A stretch of DNA of 12,588 nt from Pontimonas sp. (GTDB lineage Bacteria > Actinomycetota > Actinomycetes > Actinomycetales > Microbacteriaceae): positions 1 through 12,588 of the forward strand of contig JALQXU010000017.1 of assembly GCA_023263045.1 (NCBI GenBank), read 5' to 3'. The position numbers and the translations under genes were made by a program. Below are positions 1 to 7,695 of the stretch, one piece after another. Each line of letters opens with the position of its first letter. The first letter of the stretch is position 1. Under the pieces are notes generated by a model. The model searched no databases and was not told where the DNA came from. It saw nothing but the letters and a program-made list of their open reading frames with translations.

Positions 1-272
1 ATCACTCCCAGTGGAACATTCTTCTCCCGAGCCAGCTGAGCTCCCAGGTGAACCATCCCGTCACCACCGACAACAACGAGCACTGAATCCTCCCGCAGCG
101 CAGCGCGCGCAGCGACTTCGAGGGCTTGGTAATCAACTTCTTGCAGAGCAACGACGTCGTGACCGGCGGAACCGAGAGCCCTCGCCACGTCCGCTCCTGC
201 TCCACGGTTCTTCCCGAAGGACGCTTGTGGATTGGAGGCAACCACGATGTGGCGAGGAGTCGTCGACGACAT
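1..272 (-). CDS. Diacylglycerol kinase / lipid kinase family protein, N-terminal part (runs off the left edge)
   Basis: The first 90 codons of a gene that continues beyond the left edge. The N-terminus has a beta strand followed by an S-N-P-Q-A-S-F-G-K segment (residues 13-21), like the opening N-P-x-(A/S) of DAGK-catalytic-domain proteins. Residues 69-77 read GGDGMVHLG, the glycine-rich nucleotide-binding signature (GGDGT/M-x-x) of the DagK_cat/YegS family. By family, the protein would phosphorylate diacylglycerol or a related lipid at the inner face of the membrane using ATP; the real substrate cannot be told from this part. The ATG at 272 is chosen because family homology begins just after it. 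No clear Shine-Dalgarno sequence precedes it, so the start is less certain than the family. It lies 40 nt downstream of tRNA-Gln on the same strand. Confidence 0.8.
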   Translation of the reverse strand, partial: MSSTTPRHIVVASNPQASFGKNRGAGADVARALGSAGHDVVALQEVDYQALEVAARAALREDSVLVVVGGDGMVHLGAQLAREKNVPLGV

Positions 273-312
273 AAGACCCAGTATGGAGCCGGGATAAGAA
301 ATAAGGCTACTT

Positions 313-387
313 TGGCTGGGGTGCCTGGACTCGAACCAAGAACAACTGAACCAGAATCAGCCGTGTTGCCAATTACACCACACCCCA
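313..387 (-). tRNA. tRNA-Gln (anticodon CTG)
   Basis: A full cloverleaf can be folded on the minus strand. The acceptor stem TGGGGTG pairs with CACCCCA, followed by a G discriminator and an encoded CCA (plus-strand 313-315). The anticodon arm is GCTGA / TTCTGGT / TCAGT, which puts CTG at positions 34-36. The T arm is CTTGG / TTCGAGT / CCAGG, with a 4-nt variable loop. Total length is 75 nt including CCA. It reads CAG glutamine codons. It sits downstream of gltX on the same strand and is probably transcribed or processed with it. Confidence 0.96.
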
Positions 388-392
388 CCAGA

Positions 393-408
393 GCGGAGTT
401 TCCTCCGC
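393..408 (-). other. Small GAAA-tetraloop hairpin between gltX and tRNA-Gln
   Basis: On the minus strand GCGGAG-GAAA-CTCCGC forms a perfect 6-bp stem capped by a GNRA-type loop. It ends 5 nt before the mature 5' end of tRNA-Gln and begins 27 nt after the gltX stop codon. No T-run follows, so it does not look like a standard intrinsic terminator. It could be a processing or stability element in a gltX-tRNA transcript; the role is inferred. Confidence 0.45.
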
Positions 409-435
409 CGGGACCCTCGATACTCTAGCGCACGC

Positions 436-1932
436 CTAGAGAGATTGGCGCAGAGCGGCAAGGCGGTGGAGGGTGGATTCCCGCCCCAGAACCTCCATGG
501 ACTCAAAGAGCGGAGGACTCACTCGACGACCGGAAATCGCCACTCTGAGCGGTCCAAAGGCGTGACGCGGGGACACCTCAAGGCCCTCGACGAGAGCGCC
601 CCTGAGTGCGTCTTCCAGCGACGCTGTCGTCCACTCATCGAGACCATCCAGGACAGCCACCGCCGCATCAAGCACGTCAGCCGAGCGATCACCGAGGGTC
701 TTTCTCGCATCATCCTCAATGGTCAAGGCCCCATCAGAGGTGAACAGGAACGCAATCATCCCGGGCACTTCACCCAGGAGTGCAACGCGCTCCTGGACAT
801 AGGGCAATATCTCGGTGAGGGTGGAACGCTCTGAGTCGGTCACGGGGTCCGACACCAGTGACGCGCTCTGGAGGTAGGGGATACATCTTTCGAGAAAGTC
901 CTCAGCAGCAAGCAGTCTTATGTGATCACCATTGATGGATTCGGCCTTCTTCACGTCAAACCGAGCCGGATTGGGGTTGATGCTGGTCACCTCGAAGGCG
1001 TCAACCATTTCATCGAGGGTGAACACGTCGCGGTCGGGGGCAATCGACCAGCCCAGCAGCGCCAGATAGTTGAGCAACCCCTCTTTGATGAAACCGCGCT
1101 CGCGGTGAAGAAACAGGTTGGACTCTGGGTCCCGCTTGGAGAGTTTCTTGTTGCCCTCCCCCATCACATAGGGAAGGTGCCCAAAGCGCGGGATGTGAGA
1201 GGCAACCCCGATCTCTTTGAGAGCCAAGTAGAGAGCGATCTGACGTGGAGTAGAGGAGAGCAGGTCTTCTCCTCGAAGGACGTGGGTCACCCCCATGAGG
1301 GCATCGTCCACAGGATTCACGAACGTGTAGAGGGGTTTTCCTCCCGCTCGAACAATCACGAAGTCTGTTGTGGAACCCTGCGGAAAAGAAACCTCACCTC
1401 GGACAAGGTCATCGAAACTAAAGTCCTGATCGGGTACGCGAAGCCGATACGCGGGCTCGCGTCCTTCATCCCGATACGCCTGCTTTTGGGCATCGGTGAG
1501 TTCGCGCTCGTGGTTGTCATACCCCTGCTTGGGGTCACGACCCAGAGACTCATTCCGCGCCGCCATCTCGTCGGGGGTGACATAGCTCTCATACAGGTGC
1601 CCCGACTCAACCAAACGACCGATCAGGTCTCGATAGATATCGGTGCGCTGCGATTGGCGATAGGGCTCGTGGGGCCCACCCGTCTCGACACCTTCATCCC
1701 ATTCGAGGCCGAGCCACCGTAGTGCTTCGACGAGTTGCCGATAGCTCTCCTCACTATCGCGCTCGGCGTCCGTGTCCTCCACTCGAAAGATGAAGGTCCC
1801 GCCGGTGTGCCGGGCGTAAGCCCAGTTGAACAGTGCGGTCCGGATGAGTCCCACATGGGGGGTCCCCGTCGGGGAAGGACAGAAGCGGACCCGGACATCA
1901 GCGCCGGTGGCCTGAGAGAAGTCAAGACTCAT
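436..1932 (-). CDS. gltX: Glutamyl-tRNA synthetase (class I)
   Basis: Attaches glutamate to tRNA-Glu in the cytoplasm. In bacteria that use the GatCAB amidotransferase route it also charges tRNA-Gln with glutamate. The 498-residue length is normal for the family. The class I HIGH-type motif is seen as SPTGTPHVG at residues 20-28 and the KMSKS-type motif as KLSKR at 263-267, followed by DPESN. The Rossmann catalytic core runs to about residue 330 and the helical anticodon-binding half makes up the rest. The zinc-ligand cysteines found near residue 100 in enterobacterial enzymes are absent; the region reads GHLYESY, as I recall is usual in actinobacteria. The ATG at 1932 puts the HIGH motif at the expected distance; a GGTGG a few bases upstream is a weak ribosome site. 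A tRNA-Gln gene follows, fitting a non-discriminating enzyme, but this is not provable from this window. Confidence 0.97.
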   Translation of the reverse strand: MSLDFSQATGADVRVRFCPSPTGTPHVGLIRTALFNWAYARHTGGTFIFRVEDTDAERDSEESYRQLVEALRWLGLEWDEGVETGGPHEPYRQSQRTDIYRDLIGRLVESGHLYESYVTPDEMAARNESLGRDPKQGYDNHERELTDAQKQAYRDEGREPAYRLRVPDQDFSFDDLVRGEVSFPQGSTTDFVIVRAGGKPLYTFVNPVDDALMGVTHVLRGEDLLSSTPRQIALYLALKEIGVASHIPRFGHLPYVMGEGNKKLSKRDPESNLFLHRERGFIKEGLLNYLALLGWSIAPDRDVFTLDEMVDAFEVTSINPNPARFDVKKAESINGDHIRLLAAEDFLERCIPYLQSASLVSDPVTDSERSTLTEILPYVQERVALLGEVPGMIAFLFTSDGALTIEDDARKTLGDRSADVLDAAVAVLDGLDEWTTASLEDALRGALVEGLEVSPRHAFGPLRVAISGRRVSPPLFESMEVLGRESTLHRLAALRQSL

Positions 1933-1949
1933 GAGACCACCAGTCTAAG

Positions 1950-1964
1950 AGCCGAATACCGGCT
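1950..1964 (-). other. Short inverted repeat in the MFS-gltX gap
   Basis: In the 69-nt gap between the MFS stop and the gltX start, the minus strand reads AGCCG-GTATT-CGGCT, a perfect 5-bp stem. No T-run follows, so termination is doubtful; it may be a weak attenuating or stabilising stem or chance. I could not find a convincing promoter for gltX in this gap. Confidence 0.25.
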
Positions 1965-2001
1965 ACCGACATACACGTTGGAACGCAACCAATCCCCGGC
2001 G

Positions 2002-3267
2002 CTAGATGTCATAGGTGATGGGTTCTGCGACTCCTCGAGGCGCACCGGTGCCTTTCTGGGCCGTCAGGGCAATCCGAATCACCACCACTGCGACCAGGAG
2101 CACCGTGACAAAGGACAGGCCGTTGTAACCCAGGAATGCCAACACCACTCCGGCGAGCGCACCACCTGCTGCCCCCGATCCGCTCATGAGGAGATCCGAG
2201 ACTCCCTGTCGTGAAGCTCTCTTCTCAATCACGGTGGATTCTGTTAGCAAAGTCGACCCCGCCACCGTCGCGGCACTCCAGCCAAGTCCTAAGAGAATGA
2301 GACCGACCACGACCGCGAGTTCGTTTTCGGAACCAAAACCGGTGAACAGCAAGCTTGCGAGCAAGATGGCCTGCCCGACCAGGATGGTCGGTATGCGACC
2401 AATACGGTCCGAGAGAATTCCGAACAGCGGTGCGAGCGCATACATCCCAGCAATGTGCAAGGAGATGGTGAACCCCACGATGGCCAGGGATGCACCGTGG
2501 TTGACGAGGTGGACTGGTGTCATGGCCATAACCGAACCCATGGTCGCGTGACTGAGCGCAATCGACACGATGGCTGTCCTGGCGAGCACGACGTTGTCAA
2601 CGCTCGGCCCCAGGTTGTGACCTGGTGAGGGACTCCGTGAGAGCTCTTTTGCAAGTAGCAGGGGATCGGGTCGAAGCCCCACGACATACACCACCGCTGC
2701 AAGGCTCTGGGCTGCCAGAGTAAACACGAAGGGGCCTGCGAGCTCGGGAAGACCCAGGAATGATCCCAGTGCTTCCCCCGGCGTGATGAGGTTAGGGCCC
2801 GACACAGCTCCCACCGTCGTGGCCCAGACGACAAAGGAGAGGTCTCTCGATCGAGTCTTGTCGTTAGCGATATCGGTGGCGGCAAAGCGCGATTGCAGGT
2901 TGACCGCCGTCCCGACTCCAATCAGAGCCAAGCCTGCGAGCAAGACGGGAAACAGCTCCACGACCGTGGCAAGGATGGTCGTAACGGCACCGGCTGCTGC
3001 TAGCACAGCGCCGGTGAACAAGGAGATGCGCCTCCCGGACCGCGCGGCAAGCCGGGCAAGGGGAACAGCTGCCACCGCGGCACCGAGCGTGGACATGGTT
3101 GCGGCCATTCCCGACCAAGCTTCAGAGCCCGACAGTCGCCCCGCGAGAATGGCGCCCATCGACAGGGTTGCTCCCATGCCCAGGCCCGCCATCACCTGAC
3201 CGGTGATCAGAATGCTTCGGACGCGGCGCTGAAGCGCTTGGAGGTCAGTCTCAGTAATCGCGGTCAT
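2002..3267 (-). CDS. Major facilitator superfamily transporter
   Basis: A polytopic inner-membrane protein of 421 residues with about twelve hydrophobic segments, typical of 12-helix MFS carriers. Two copies of MFS motif A can be seen at the expected loops: PLARLAARSGRR at residues 69-80 (between helices 2 and 3) and GILSDRIGR near residue 285 (between helices 8 and 9). A hydrophilic central loop lies near residues 200-225, where the two halves meet. Substrate is unknown; by family it could be a drug or metabolite exporter. An upstream in-frame ATG at 3492 lies deep inside the FAH gene and would add 75 residues of hydrophilic shadow sequence, so the ATG at 3267 is preferred (a GTG directly before it is also possible). 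The start overlaps the FAH gene by 17 nt, implying translational coupling. Confidence 0.88.
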   Translation of the reverse strand: MTAITETDLQALQRRVRSILITGQVMAGLGMGATLSMGAILAGRLSGSEAWSGMAATMSTLGAAVAAVPLARLAARSGRRISLFTGAVLAAAGAVTTILATVVELFPVLLAGLALIGVGTAVNLQSRFAATDIANDKTRSRDLSFVVWATTVGAVSGPNLITPGEALGSFLGLPELAGPFVFTLAAQSLAAVVYVVGLRPDPLLLAKELSRSPSPGHNLGPSVDNVVLARTAIVSIALSHATMGSVMAMTPVHLVNHGASLAIVGFTISLHIAGMYALAPLFGILSDRIGRIPTILVGQAILLASLLFTGFGSENELAVVVGLILLGLGWSAATVAGSTLLTESTVIEKRASRQGVSDLLMSGSGAAGGALAGVVLAFLGYNGLSFVTVLLVAVVVIRIALTAQKGTGAPRGVAEPITYDI

Positions 3268-4033
3268 CACGATTCTTTGCCGGATTGGATAGGGTCCCCA
3301 ACCCTTCAATGGTGATGTCAATGGTTTGACCATCGACAAAACCACCTGTTCCCGAGGGTGTGCCCGTGCATATGACATCGCCCGGGAGCAACGTCCAGAC
3401 GTCCGAGGCGAACTCGATGATTTCGGGGATGCCATAGATGAGGTCTTTGGTGCTGCCTTTGCGGCGAAGCTCACCATCGACAAAGGTTTCAATCATGAGA
3501 TCCGAAGGGTCAATTTCGGTGTCGATGAAGGGCCCCAGGGGACAAAACGTGTCATAGCCTTTGGCTCTCGCCCACTGACCATCGGCGAACATCACATCTC
3601 GTGCGGAGACGTCATTGGCAATGGTGAATCCAAAAACGACGTCTTTCCAGTCTTTGGCTTTGACGCGTTTAGCCACCGCGCCGATCACGATGGCGAGTTC
3701 ACCCTCGTGAACGATACGACCCTCGACCGGAGGGATGATGATGGGGTCACCCGGCCCAATGACCGCAGTATTGGGCTTCAGGAAAATCAGGGGGTTATCG
3801 GGCCCCTCGTGAGCCATGTCGGCTTTGTGCTCGGCATAGTTCATGCCCACACACACCACTTTTGACCGGGGAATAACCGGTGCTAGGAGGTGAGCCTTAT
3901 CGAGCGGAACTCGTTGCTCGGTGGGGTTAATGCCATGAAAGAGTGGATCGCCTGACAGTACGACGAGGTCGTCACCGTCGACAACACCGAACAGCGGCTC
4001 ACCACCGTCGAGGCTAAAGCGGGCGACCTTCAT
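3251..4033 (-). CDS. Fumarylacetoacetate hydrolase (FAH) family protein
   Basis: A 260-residue cytoplasmic enzyme of the FAH superfamily, whose members hydrolyse, decarboxylate or tautomerise small keto acids with a divalent metal. The short N-terminal domain (about residues 1-55) is followed by the FAH fold, beginning VVCVGMNYAEH (59-69). Metal ligands fit the family pattern: E110 and E112 in VHEGELAIVIG, and D141 in ANDVSARD. Other signatures are IFLKPNTAVIGPGDPI (83-98), GYDTFCPLGP (159-168) and GDVICTGTPSGTG (218-230). The exact substrate is not deducible; acylpyruvase, hydroxyhepta-dienedioate isomerase and oxaloacetate tautomerase activities are all known in the family. It begins 14 nt after the typA stop and overlaps the MFS gene, so the three are probably co-transcribed. 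Confidence 0.92.
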   Translation of the reverse strand: MKVARFSLDGGEPLFGVVDGDDLVVLSGDPLFHGINPTEQRVPLDKAHLLAPVIPRSKVVCVGMNYAEHKADMAHEGPDNPLIFLKPNTAVIGPGDPIIIPPVEGRIVHEGELAIVIGAVAKRVKAKDWKDVVFGFTIANDVSARDVMFADGQWARAKGYDTFCPLGPFIDTEIDPSDLMIETFVDGELRRKGSTKDLIYGIPEIIEFASDVWTLLPGDVICTGTPSGTGGFVDGQTIDITIEGLGTLSNPAKNRDDRDY

Positions 4034-4047
4034 GAAAACCAGCGTAC

Positions 4048-5955
4048 CTAGGCGTCTTGCCGTTTGAGTCGTGCTGCTGCGCGGGCTCGAAGGGTCTGAT
4101 CGAGCTCCACTTTGCGGATGCGCACAATTTCGGGCGTGATTTCAACACACTCGTCTTCTCTCGCGAACTCGAGGCTTTCTTCGAGGGAGAGTTGGCGCGG
4201 TGGCGTGAGACGCTCCAACTCCTCTGCTGTGGAGGAGCGGATGTTGTTGAGTTTCTTTTCTTTCGTGATGTTGACGTCCATGTCTTCCGCACGGGAGTTC
4301 TCTCCGACCACCATCCCCTCATAGACGGCGTCACCGGGCTTCACGAAGAAACTCATGCGCTCCTGGAGCGCCATCATCGCATTCGAGGTCACCACACCTT
4401 GCCGGTCAGCCACGATGGAACCCGAATTTCTCGTCACGATCGAGCCAGCCCACGGCCCAAACCCTGCGGATATCGCGTTGGCGATTCCTTGACCTCGGGT
4501 TAGGGTAAGGAATTCCGTGCGGAAGCCGATGAGGCCCCGCGAGGGCACCGTGAACTCCATGCGAACCCACCCGGTTCCGTGATTAGACATGTTGTCCATC
4601 CGGCCTTTACGAGAAGCCAACAACTGGGTGATGGCCCCGACAAACTCTTCCGGGGCATCGATGGTGAGAGCTTCAAAGGGCTCGTGGGTCGCTCCGTCCA
4701 CCTTCTTCGTCACGACTTGTGGTTTCCCGACCGTGAGCTCAAACCCTTCGCGTCGCATGTTTTCGACCAGAATTGCCAGCGCCAACTCGCCTCGACCCTG
4801 AACTTCCCAGGCGTCAGGGCGCCCCACGTCGACGACCTTGATGGACACGTTTCCGATGAGTTCGCGATCCAGGCGGTCTTTCACCATGCGAGCCGTCAGC
4901 TTGTGGCCTTTCACAACGCCAGCAAGCGGCGAGGTGTTGGTACCAATCGTCATGGAGATTGCGGGCTCGTCCACAGTGATGGCGGGCAGTGGCCTCACAT
5001 CCTCGGGGTCCGCAATCGTCTCACCAATGGTGATGTCTTCGATGCCAGCGACGGCGACGATGTCCCCCGCTGTAGCGCTCTCCGCCGGGTGTCGCTCGAG
5101 GGCTTTAGTCTTCAACAACTCGGTGATGCGCACGTTGTGGATTGACCCATCGTGTTTCACCCACGCGACGTTCTGACCCTTGGTGATGGTCCCGTGGAAC
5201 ACCCTCAGCAACGCAATACGGCCAAGGAACGGTGAAGCATCCAGGTTGGTGACGTGTGCTTGGAGTGGGTGCTCATCGTCATAGCTGGGTGCGGGGATGT
5301 GGGTCATGATGGCGCCAAAAAGTGGCTCCAGATCGAGGTTATCCGGAAGCGAACCATCGGCAGGGCGATTGGTCGATGCAGCACCCTCTCGACCCGAGGC
5401 ATAGATGATGGGCAACTCCAGGAGCGAATCCACATCCACATCGGGAACCTCATCAGCGAGGTCAGAGGCGAGACCCAACAGCAAGTCCTGGGTTTCGTGG
5501 ACGACCGCATCAATGCGGGAGTCCGGTCGGTCGGTCTTGTTGACGACCAAAATCACCGGCAACTTCGCCGCCAAGGCTTTGCGCAACACAAAGCGGGTCT
5601 GAGGAAGTGGCCCTTCGGAAGCATCGACGAGCAGCACCACCCCATCGACCATGCTGAGCCCTCGCTCCACCTCGCCGCCAAAGTCGGCGTGGCCGGGGGT
5701 ATCAATCACGTTAATCGTGATGTCGCTCCCACCCGAGTGAGGTCCCGAATAGGTGATAGCCGTGTTTTTGGCCAGGATCGTGATGCCTTTTTCTTTTTCG
5801 AGGTCACCGGAATCCATCGCTCGCTCCGCCACGGCGGCATGCGCGGAGAACGCCCCGGTCTGAGTGAGCATCGCATCGACCAGCGTTGTCTTTCCGTGGT
5901 CGACGTGGGCAACGATGGCGACGTTTCGCACGTCATCGCGTGTGGCATGAGCCAT
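4048..5955 (-). CDS. typA: Translational GTPase TypA/BipA
   Basis: A ribosome-associated GTPase of the EF-G/LepA superfamily, involved in ribosome assembly and stress or cold adaptation. The 635-residue length fits the family. The G domain shows G1 AHVDHGKT (16-23), the switch I region with EKEKGITI (53-60), G3 DTPGH (85-89) and G4 NKTD (139-142). A beta-barrel domain 2 follows, then EF-G-like domains (for example GRGELALAILVENMRREGFE in the second half) and the TypA-specific C-terminal domain with SRGLIGFRTEFLT. The start at 5955 is backed by AAAGGA about 9 nt upstream. It is the first gene of a leftward cluster and diverges from the DCC gene. Confidence 0.97.
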   Translation of the reverse strand: MAHATRDDVRNVAIVAHVDHGKTTLVDAMLTQTGAFSAHAAVAERAMDSGDLEKEKGITILAKNTAITYSGPHSGGSDITINVIDTPGHADFGGEVERGLSMVDGVVLLVDASEGPLPQTRFVLRKALAAKLPVILVVNKTDRPDSRIDAVVHETQDLLLGLASDLADEVPDVDVDSLLELPIIYASGREGAASTNRPADGSLPDNLDLEPLFGAIMTHIPAPSYDDEHPLQAHVTNLDASPFLGRIALLRVFHGTITKGQNVAWVKHDGSIHNVRITELLKTKALERHPAESATAGDIVAVAGIEDITIGETIADPEDVRPLPAITVDEPAISMTIGTNTSPLAGVVKGHKLTARMVKDRLDRELIGNVSIKVVDVGRPDAWEVQGRGELALAILVENMRREGFELTVGKPQVVTKKVDGATHEPFEALTIDAPEEFVGAITQLLASRKGRMDNMSNHGTGWVRMEFTVPSRGLIGFRTEFLTLTRGQGIANAISAGFGPWAGSIVTRNSGSIVADRQGVVTSNAMMALQERMSFFVKPGDAVYEGMVVGENSRAEDMDVNITKEKKLNNIRSSTAEELERLTPPRQLSLEESLEFAREDECVEITPEIVRIRKVELDQTLRARAAARLKRQDA

Positions 5956-6053
5956 GAGAGAGTCCTTTAGGGGCGTGGGGCGCAGAAACTATCAACCCAA
6001 GCCCTGCTCCCCTATCTTACCGGGCTCTAAGCCTGGGGCTTTAGCATGGAACG
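5956..6053. promoter_or_regulatory. Divergent promoter region between typA and the DCC-family gene
   Basis: A 98-nt gap between two genes that point away from each other must hold both promoters. The only AT-rich patch is CCTATCTTACC around 6011-6021. It offers a -10-like TATCTT on the plus strand (6013-6018) and an overlapping TAAGAT on the minus strand (6014-6019). No good -35 box is seen on either side. A small inverted repeat, AAGCC-TGG-GGCTT, lies at about 6028-6040 and could be an operator or chance. Boxes are suggestions only. Confidence 0.4.
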
Positions 6054-6449
6054 ATGAGTCGCCACAGCGCTATCGAGTCCCACGTCTTGGTCTATGACGG
6101 GGATTGCGCTTTTTGCACGCTCTGGGTGAATCGGCTCCGCGACTGGTTGCCAGCATTCCCCGAGGCAAAGACCTCGCAAAGCTTGTCGCTCGAGCCCTAC
6201 GCGCTCACCCAGGACGACGTTGAGAGGTATGCCTGGTACATCACACCCTCCCACCAATACGCGGGGCACTTAGCAACCAGCGCTCTCCTTCGTGCGCAAC
6301 CTCGTTTTGGGCTGCGGTTGCTCGGTTGGTTGTTGGCAACCTGGCCGATTTCGTGGGTGGCAGCCGGCGTGTATGCCTTTATTGCGCGCTATCGCCACAA
6401 GCTCCCCGGTGGCACCCCGTCATGTGATCCCGCGGCTCCATCGCGCTAA
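6054..6449 (+). CDS. Thiol-disulfide oxidoreductase-like protein, DCC family (DUF393)
   Basis: A 131-residue protein with the family's hallmark near the N-terminus: VYDGDCAFCTLWVNRL, giving D15-G16-D17-C18 and C21 (the D-x-x-C-x-x-C pattern). The fold is predicted to be thioredoxin-like, with the cysteine pair as a putative redox centre; physiological substrates are unknown for the family. The C-terminal half (about residues 84-116) has a hydrophobic stretch and the usual Y-R-H-K-L tail, then a third cysteine near residue 124. The ATG at 6054 has only a weak GGAA just before it, and the ATG eleven bases upstream hits a stop at once. The CPBP gene starts 2 nt after the stop, so the two are almost surely co-expressed. 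Confidence 0.87.
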   Translation: MSRHSAIESHVLVYDGDCAFCTLWVNRLRDWLPAFPEAKTSQSLSLEPYALTQDDVERYAWYITPSHQYAGHLATSALLRAQPRFGLRLLGWLLATWPISWVAAGVYAFIARYRHKLPGGTPSCDPAAPSR

Positions 6450-6451
6450 GC

Positions 6452-7210
6452 ATGTCCAGAGCGAGGCTCACTGCCGAGATCATCCTTGTCCTAGCGCTCA
6501 GCATTGGGATGAGCGCGCTCTACTCGTTGGTCACCATCGCCGTTCGGCTCTCCCGGGAGGATGGCCTCTCCAGCCAGACGGCCACACTGAATCGGTCAGC
6601 CAGTGAACTCGAATGGGCGGATTTTCTCTATCAAACCCTCGGAATCATCTCGAGTCTTGTTCCCGTAGCACTGGTGGTGTTCTTACTCTGGAGCCCCCAG
6701 AAACCGCGCCTAGGCGCCCTGGGGCTTGATGGGTCGAGGTGGGGTCGAGATAGCGCCGCGGGGCTAGGGCTCGCAGCGCTGATCGGCATCCCTGGTCTCG
6801 CCCTCTACGCCCTCGGTCGACAACTCGACATCACCGTGACGGTTGTCCCCACTGCCCTGAACACCTACTGGTGGACGATTCCGATGTTGATTGCTCTGGC
6901 GTTGAGAGCGGGAATCCTGGAAGAAGTCATCGCCGTGGGGTACCTCTTCGCTCGATTGCGGCAACTGGGCTTCTCGGTGTGGGCCATCATTCTGATGCAG
7001 TCGGTGTTGCGCGCGACCTACCACCTCTATCAGGGGTTCGGCGGTTTCCTAGGAAACTTTGTGATGGGACTCATCTTTGGCTGGATCTATGCAAAAACCG
7101 GGCGTCTAGCGCCGCTCATTATCGGTCACACCATCATCGACATTGTCGCTTTCGTGGGATATCCGCTCGCTGTCAGCTTTCTGCCAGAAACTCTCGGGTT
7201 TGTGCTCTAG
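6452..7210 (+). CDS. CPBP family intramembrane protein (Abi/CAAX-protease-like)
   Basis: A 252-residue membrane protein with roughly six hydrophobic segments (for example about 9-30, 60-80, 102-121, 143-155, 175-186, 202-213 and 222-246). It carries the CPBP motifs: a glutamate pair E157-E158 in ILEEVIAVGYL, a histidine in RATYHLYQG (H191), and HTIID (H226, D230). By family these residues form the intramembrane active site of CAAX-type prenyl endopeptidases and bacteriocin-immunity proteins; the bacterial role is usually unknown. The position that is Arg in the canonical E-E-x-x-x-R motif is Val here. I recall this in actinobacterial subfamilies, but proteolytic activity should not be assumed. 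It sits between the DCC gene (2-nt gap) and the peroxiredoxin gene (11-nt gap). Confidence 0.87.
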   Translation: MSRARLTAEIILVLALSIGMSALYSLVTIAVRLSREDGLSSQTATLNRSASELEWADFLYQTLGIISSLVPVALVVFLLWSPQKPRLGALGLDGSRWGRDSAAGLGLAALIGIPGLALYALGRQLDITVTVVPTALNTYWWTIPMLIALALRAGILEEVIAVGYLFARLRQLGFSVWAIILMQSVLRATYHLYQGFGGFLGNFVMGLIFGWIYAKTGRLAPLIIGHTIIDIVAFVGYPLAVSFLPETLGFVL

Positions 7211-7221
7211 CGTTTCCTTCC

Positions 7222-7695
7222 GTGACATCACCGGATATTGGTCAGCTTGCCCCTGACTTCACCCTCCCCGGAATCACCATGGTGGAGGGAGATCCGGTCA
7301 AAGCTCACTTCACCCTGTCGGAGCGCCGCGGGCACCCCGTGGTGCTGGCTTTCTACCCGGCGGATAACTCCCCCGGTTGCACCGCACAGCTGTGCAGCTA
7401 CCAGGATGAGCTGGATACGTTCAAGGATCTGGGTGCTGAAATCTGGGGAATCTCCCGGCAGCACACCGGCTCACATGAAAAGTTCGCCCGGACGAAGAGA
7501 CTCGGGTTTCCTCTTCTCGCTGACGAGAAGGGTGACGTCGTCAATGCCTATGGCGTGGGGCTGTTAGGCCTCGGTGTTCGTCGCAGCATCTTCATTGTTG
7601 ACGCCGAAGGGCGCATTGCCTGGAGGCACGTAGCTCTCGTGGGGGTCACCTTCCAAAGCGCTGACACCCTCAAGCGCGAACTGGTGAAGCTCTAA
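7222..7695 (+). CDS. Peroxiredoxin, PrxQ/Bcp type (thioredoxin-dependent peroxidase)
   Basis: Reduces hydrogen peroxide and organic peroxides in the cytoplasm using thioredoxin. The 157-residue protein has the AhpC/TSA fold: P-D-F-T-L-P near residue 11, then FYPADNSPGCTAQLC with the peroxidatic Cys53 and a second Cys58. The C-x4-C spacing is diagnostic of the atypical 2-Cys PrxQ/Bcp group. R121/R122 before SIFIVD supplies the usual active-site arginine. The start is taken as the GTG at 7222, because the family homology begins there and the in-frame sequence further upstream is a shadow of the CPBP gene. No Shine-Dalgarno sequence is seen, so translation may depend on coupling to the CPBP stop 11 nt before. 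Its TAA interleaves with the gcvP stop on the other strand. Confidence 0.93.
   Translation: MTSPDIGQLAPDFTLPGITMVEGDPVKAHFTLSERRGHPVVLAFYPADNSPGCTAQLCSYQDELDTFKDLGAEIWGISRQHTGSHEKFARTKRLGFPLLADEKGDVVNAYGVGLLGLGVRRSIFIVDAEGRIAWRHVALVGVTFQSADTLKRELVKL

Noticed and set aside
2..388. 128-codon open frame on the minus strand starting inside tRNA-Gln
   Set aside because: It overlaps the tRNA and is in a different frame from the DAGK-like protein, whose GGDG signature is clear; its residues look like a shadow.
922..1722. 266-codon plus-strand frame opposite gltX
   Set aside because: Antisense shadow of a well-supported gene; no recognisable domain.
3268..3492. 75-codon N-terminal extension of the MFS protein
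   Set aside because: It lies wholly inside the FAH gene, is hydrophilic and low-complexity, and MFS homology begins only after the ATG at 3267.
5254..5970. 238-codon plus-strand frame opposite typA
   Set aside because: Antisense to the conserved G domain of typA and without family features.
6871..7221. Long N-terminal extension of the peroxiredoxin
   Set aside because: Runs through the CPBP gene in another frame; peroxiredoxin homology starts at the GTG at 7222.
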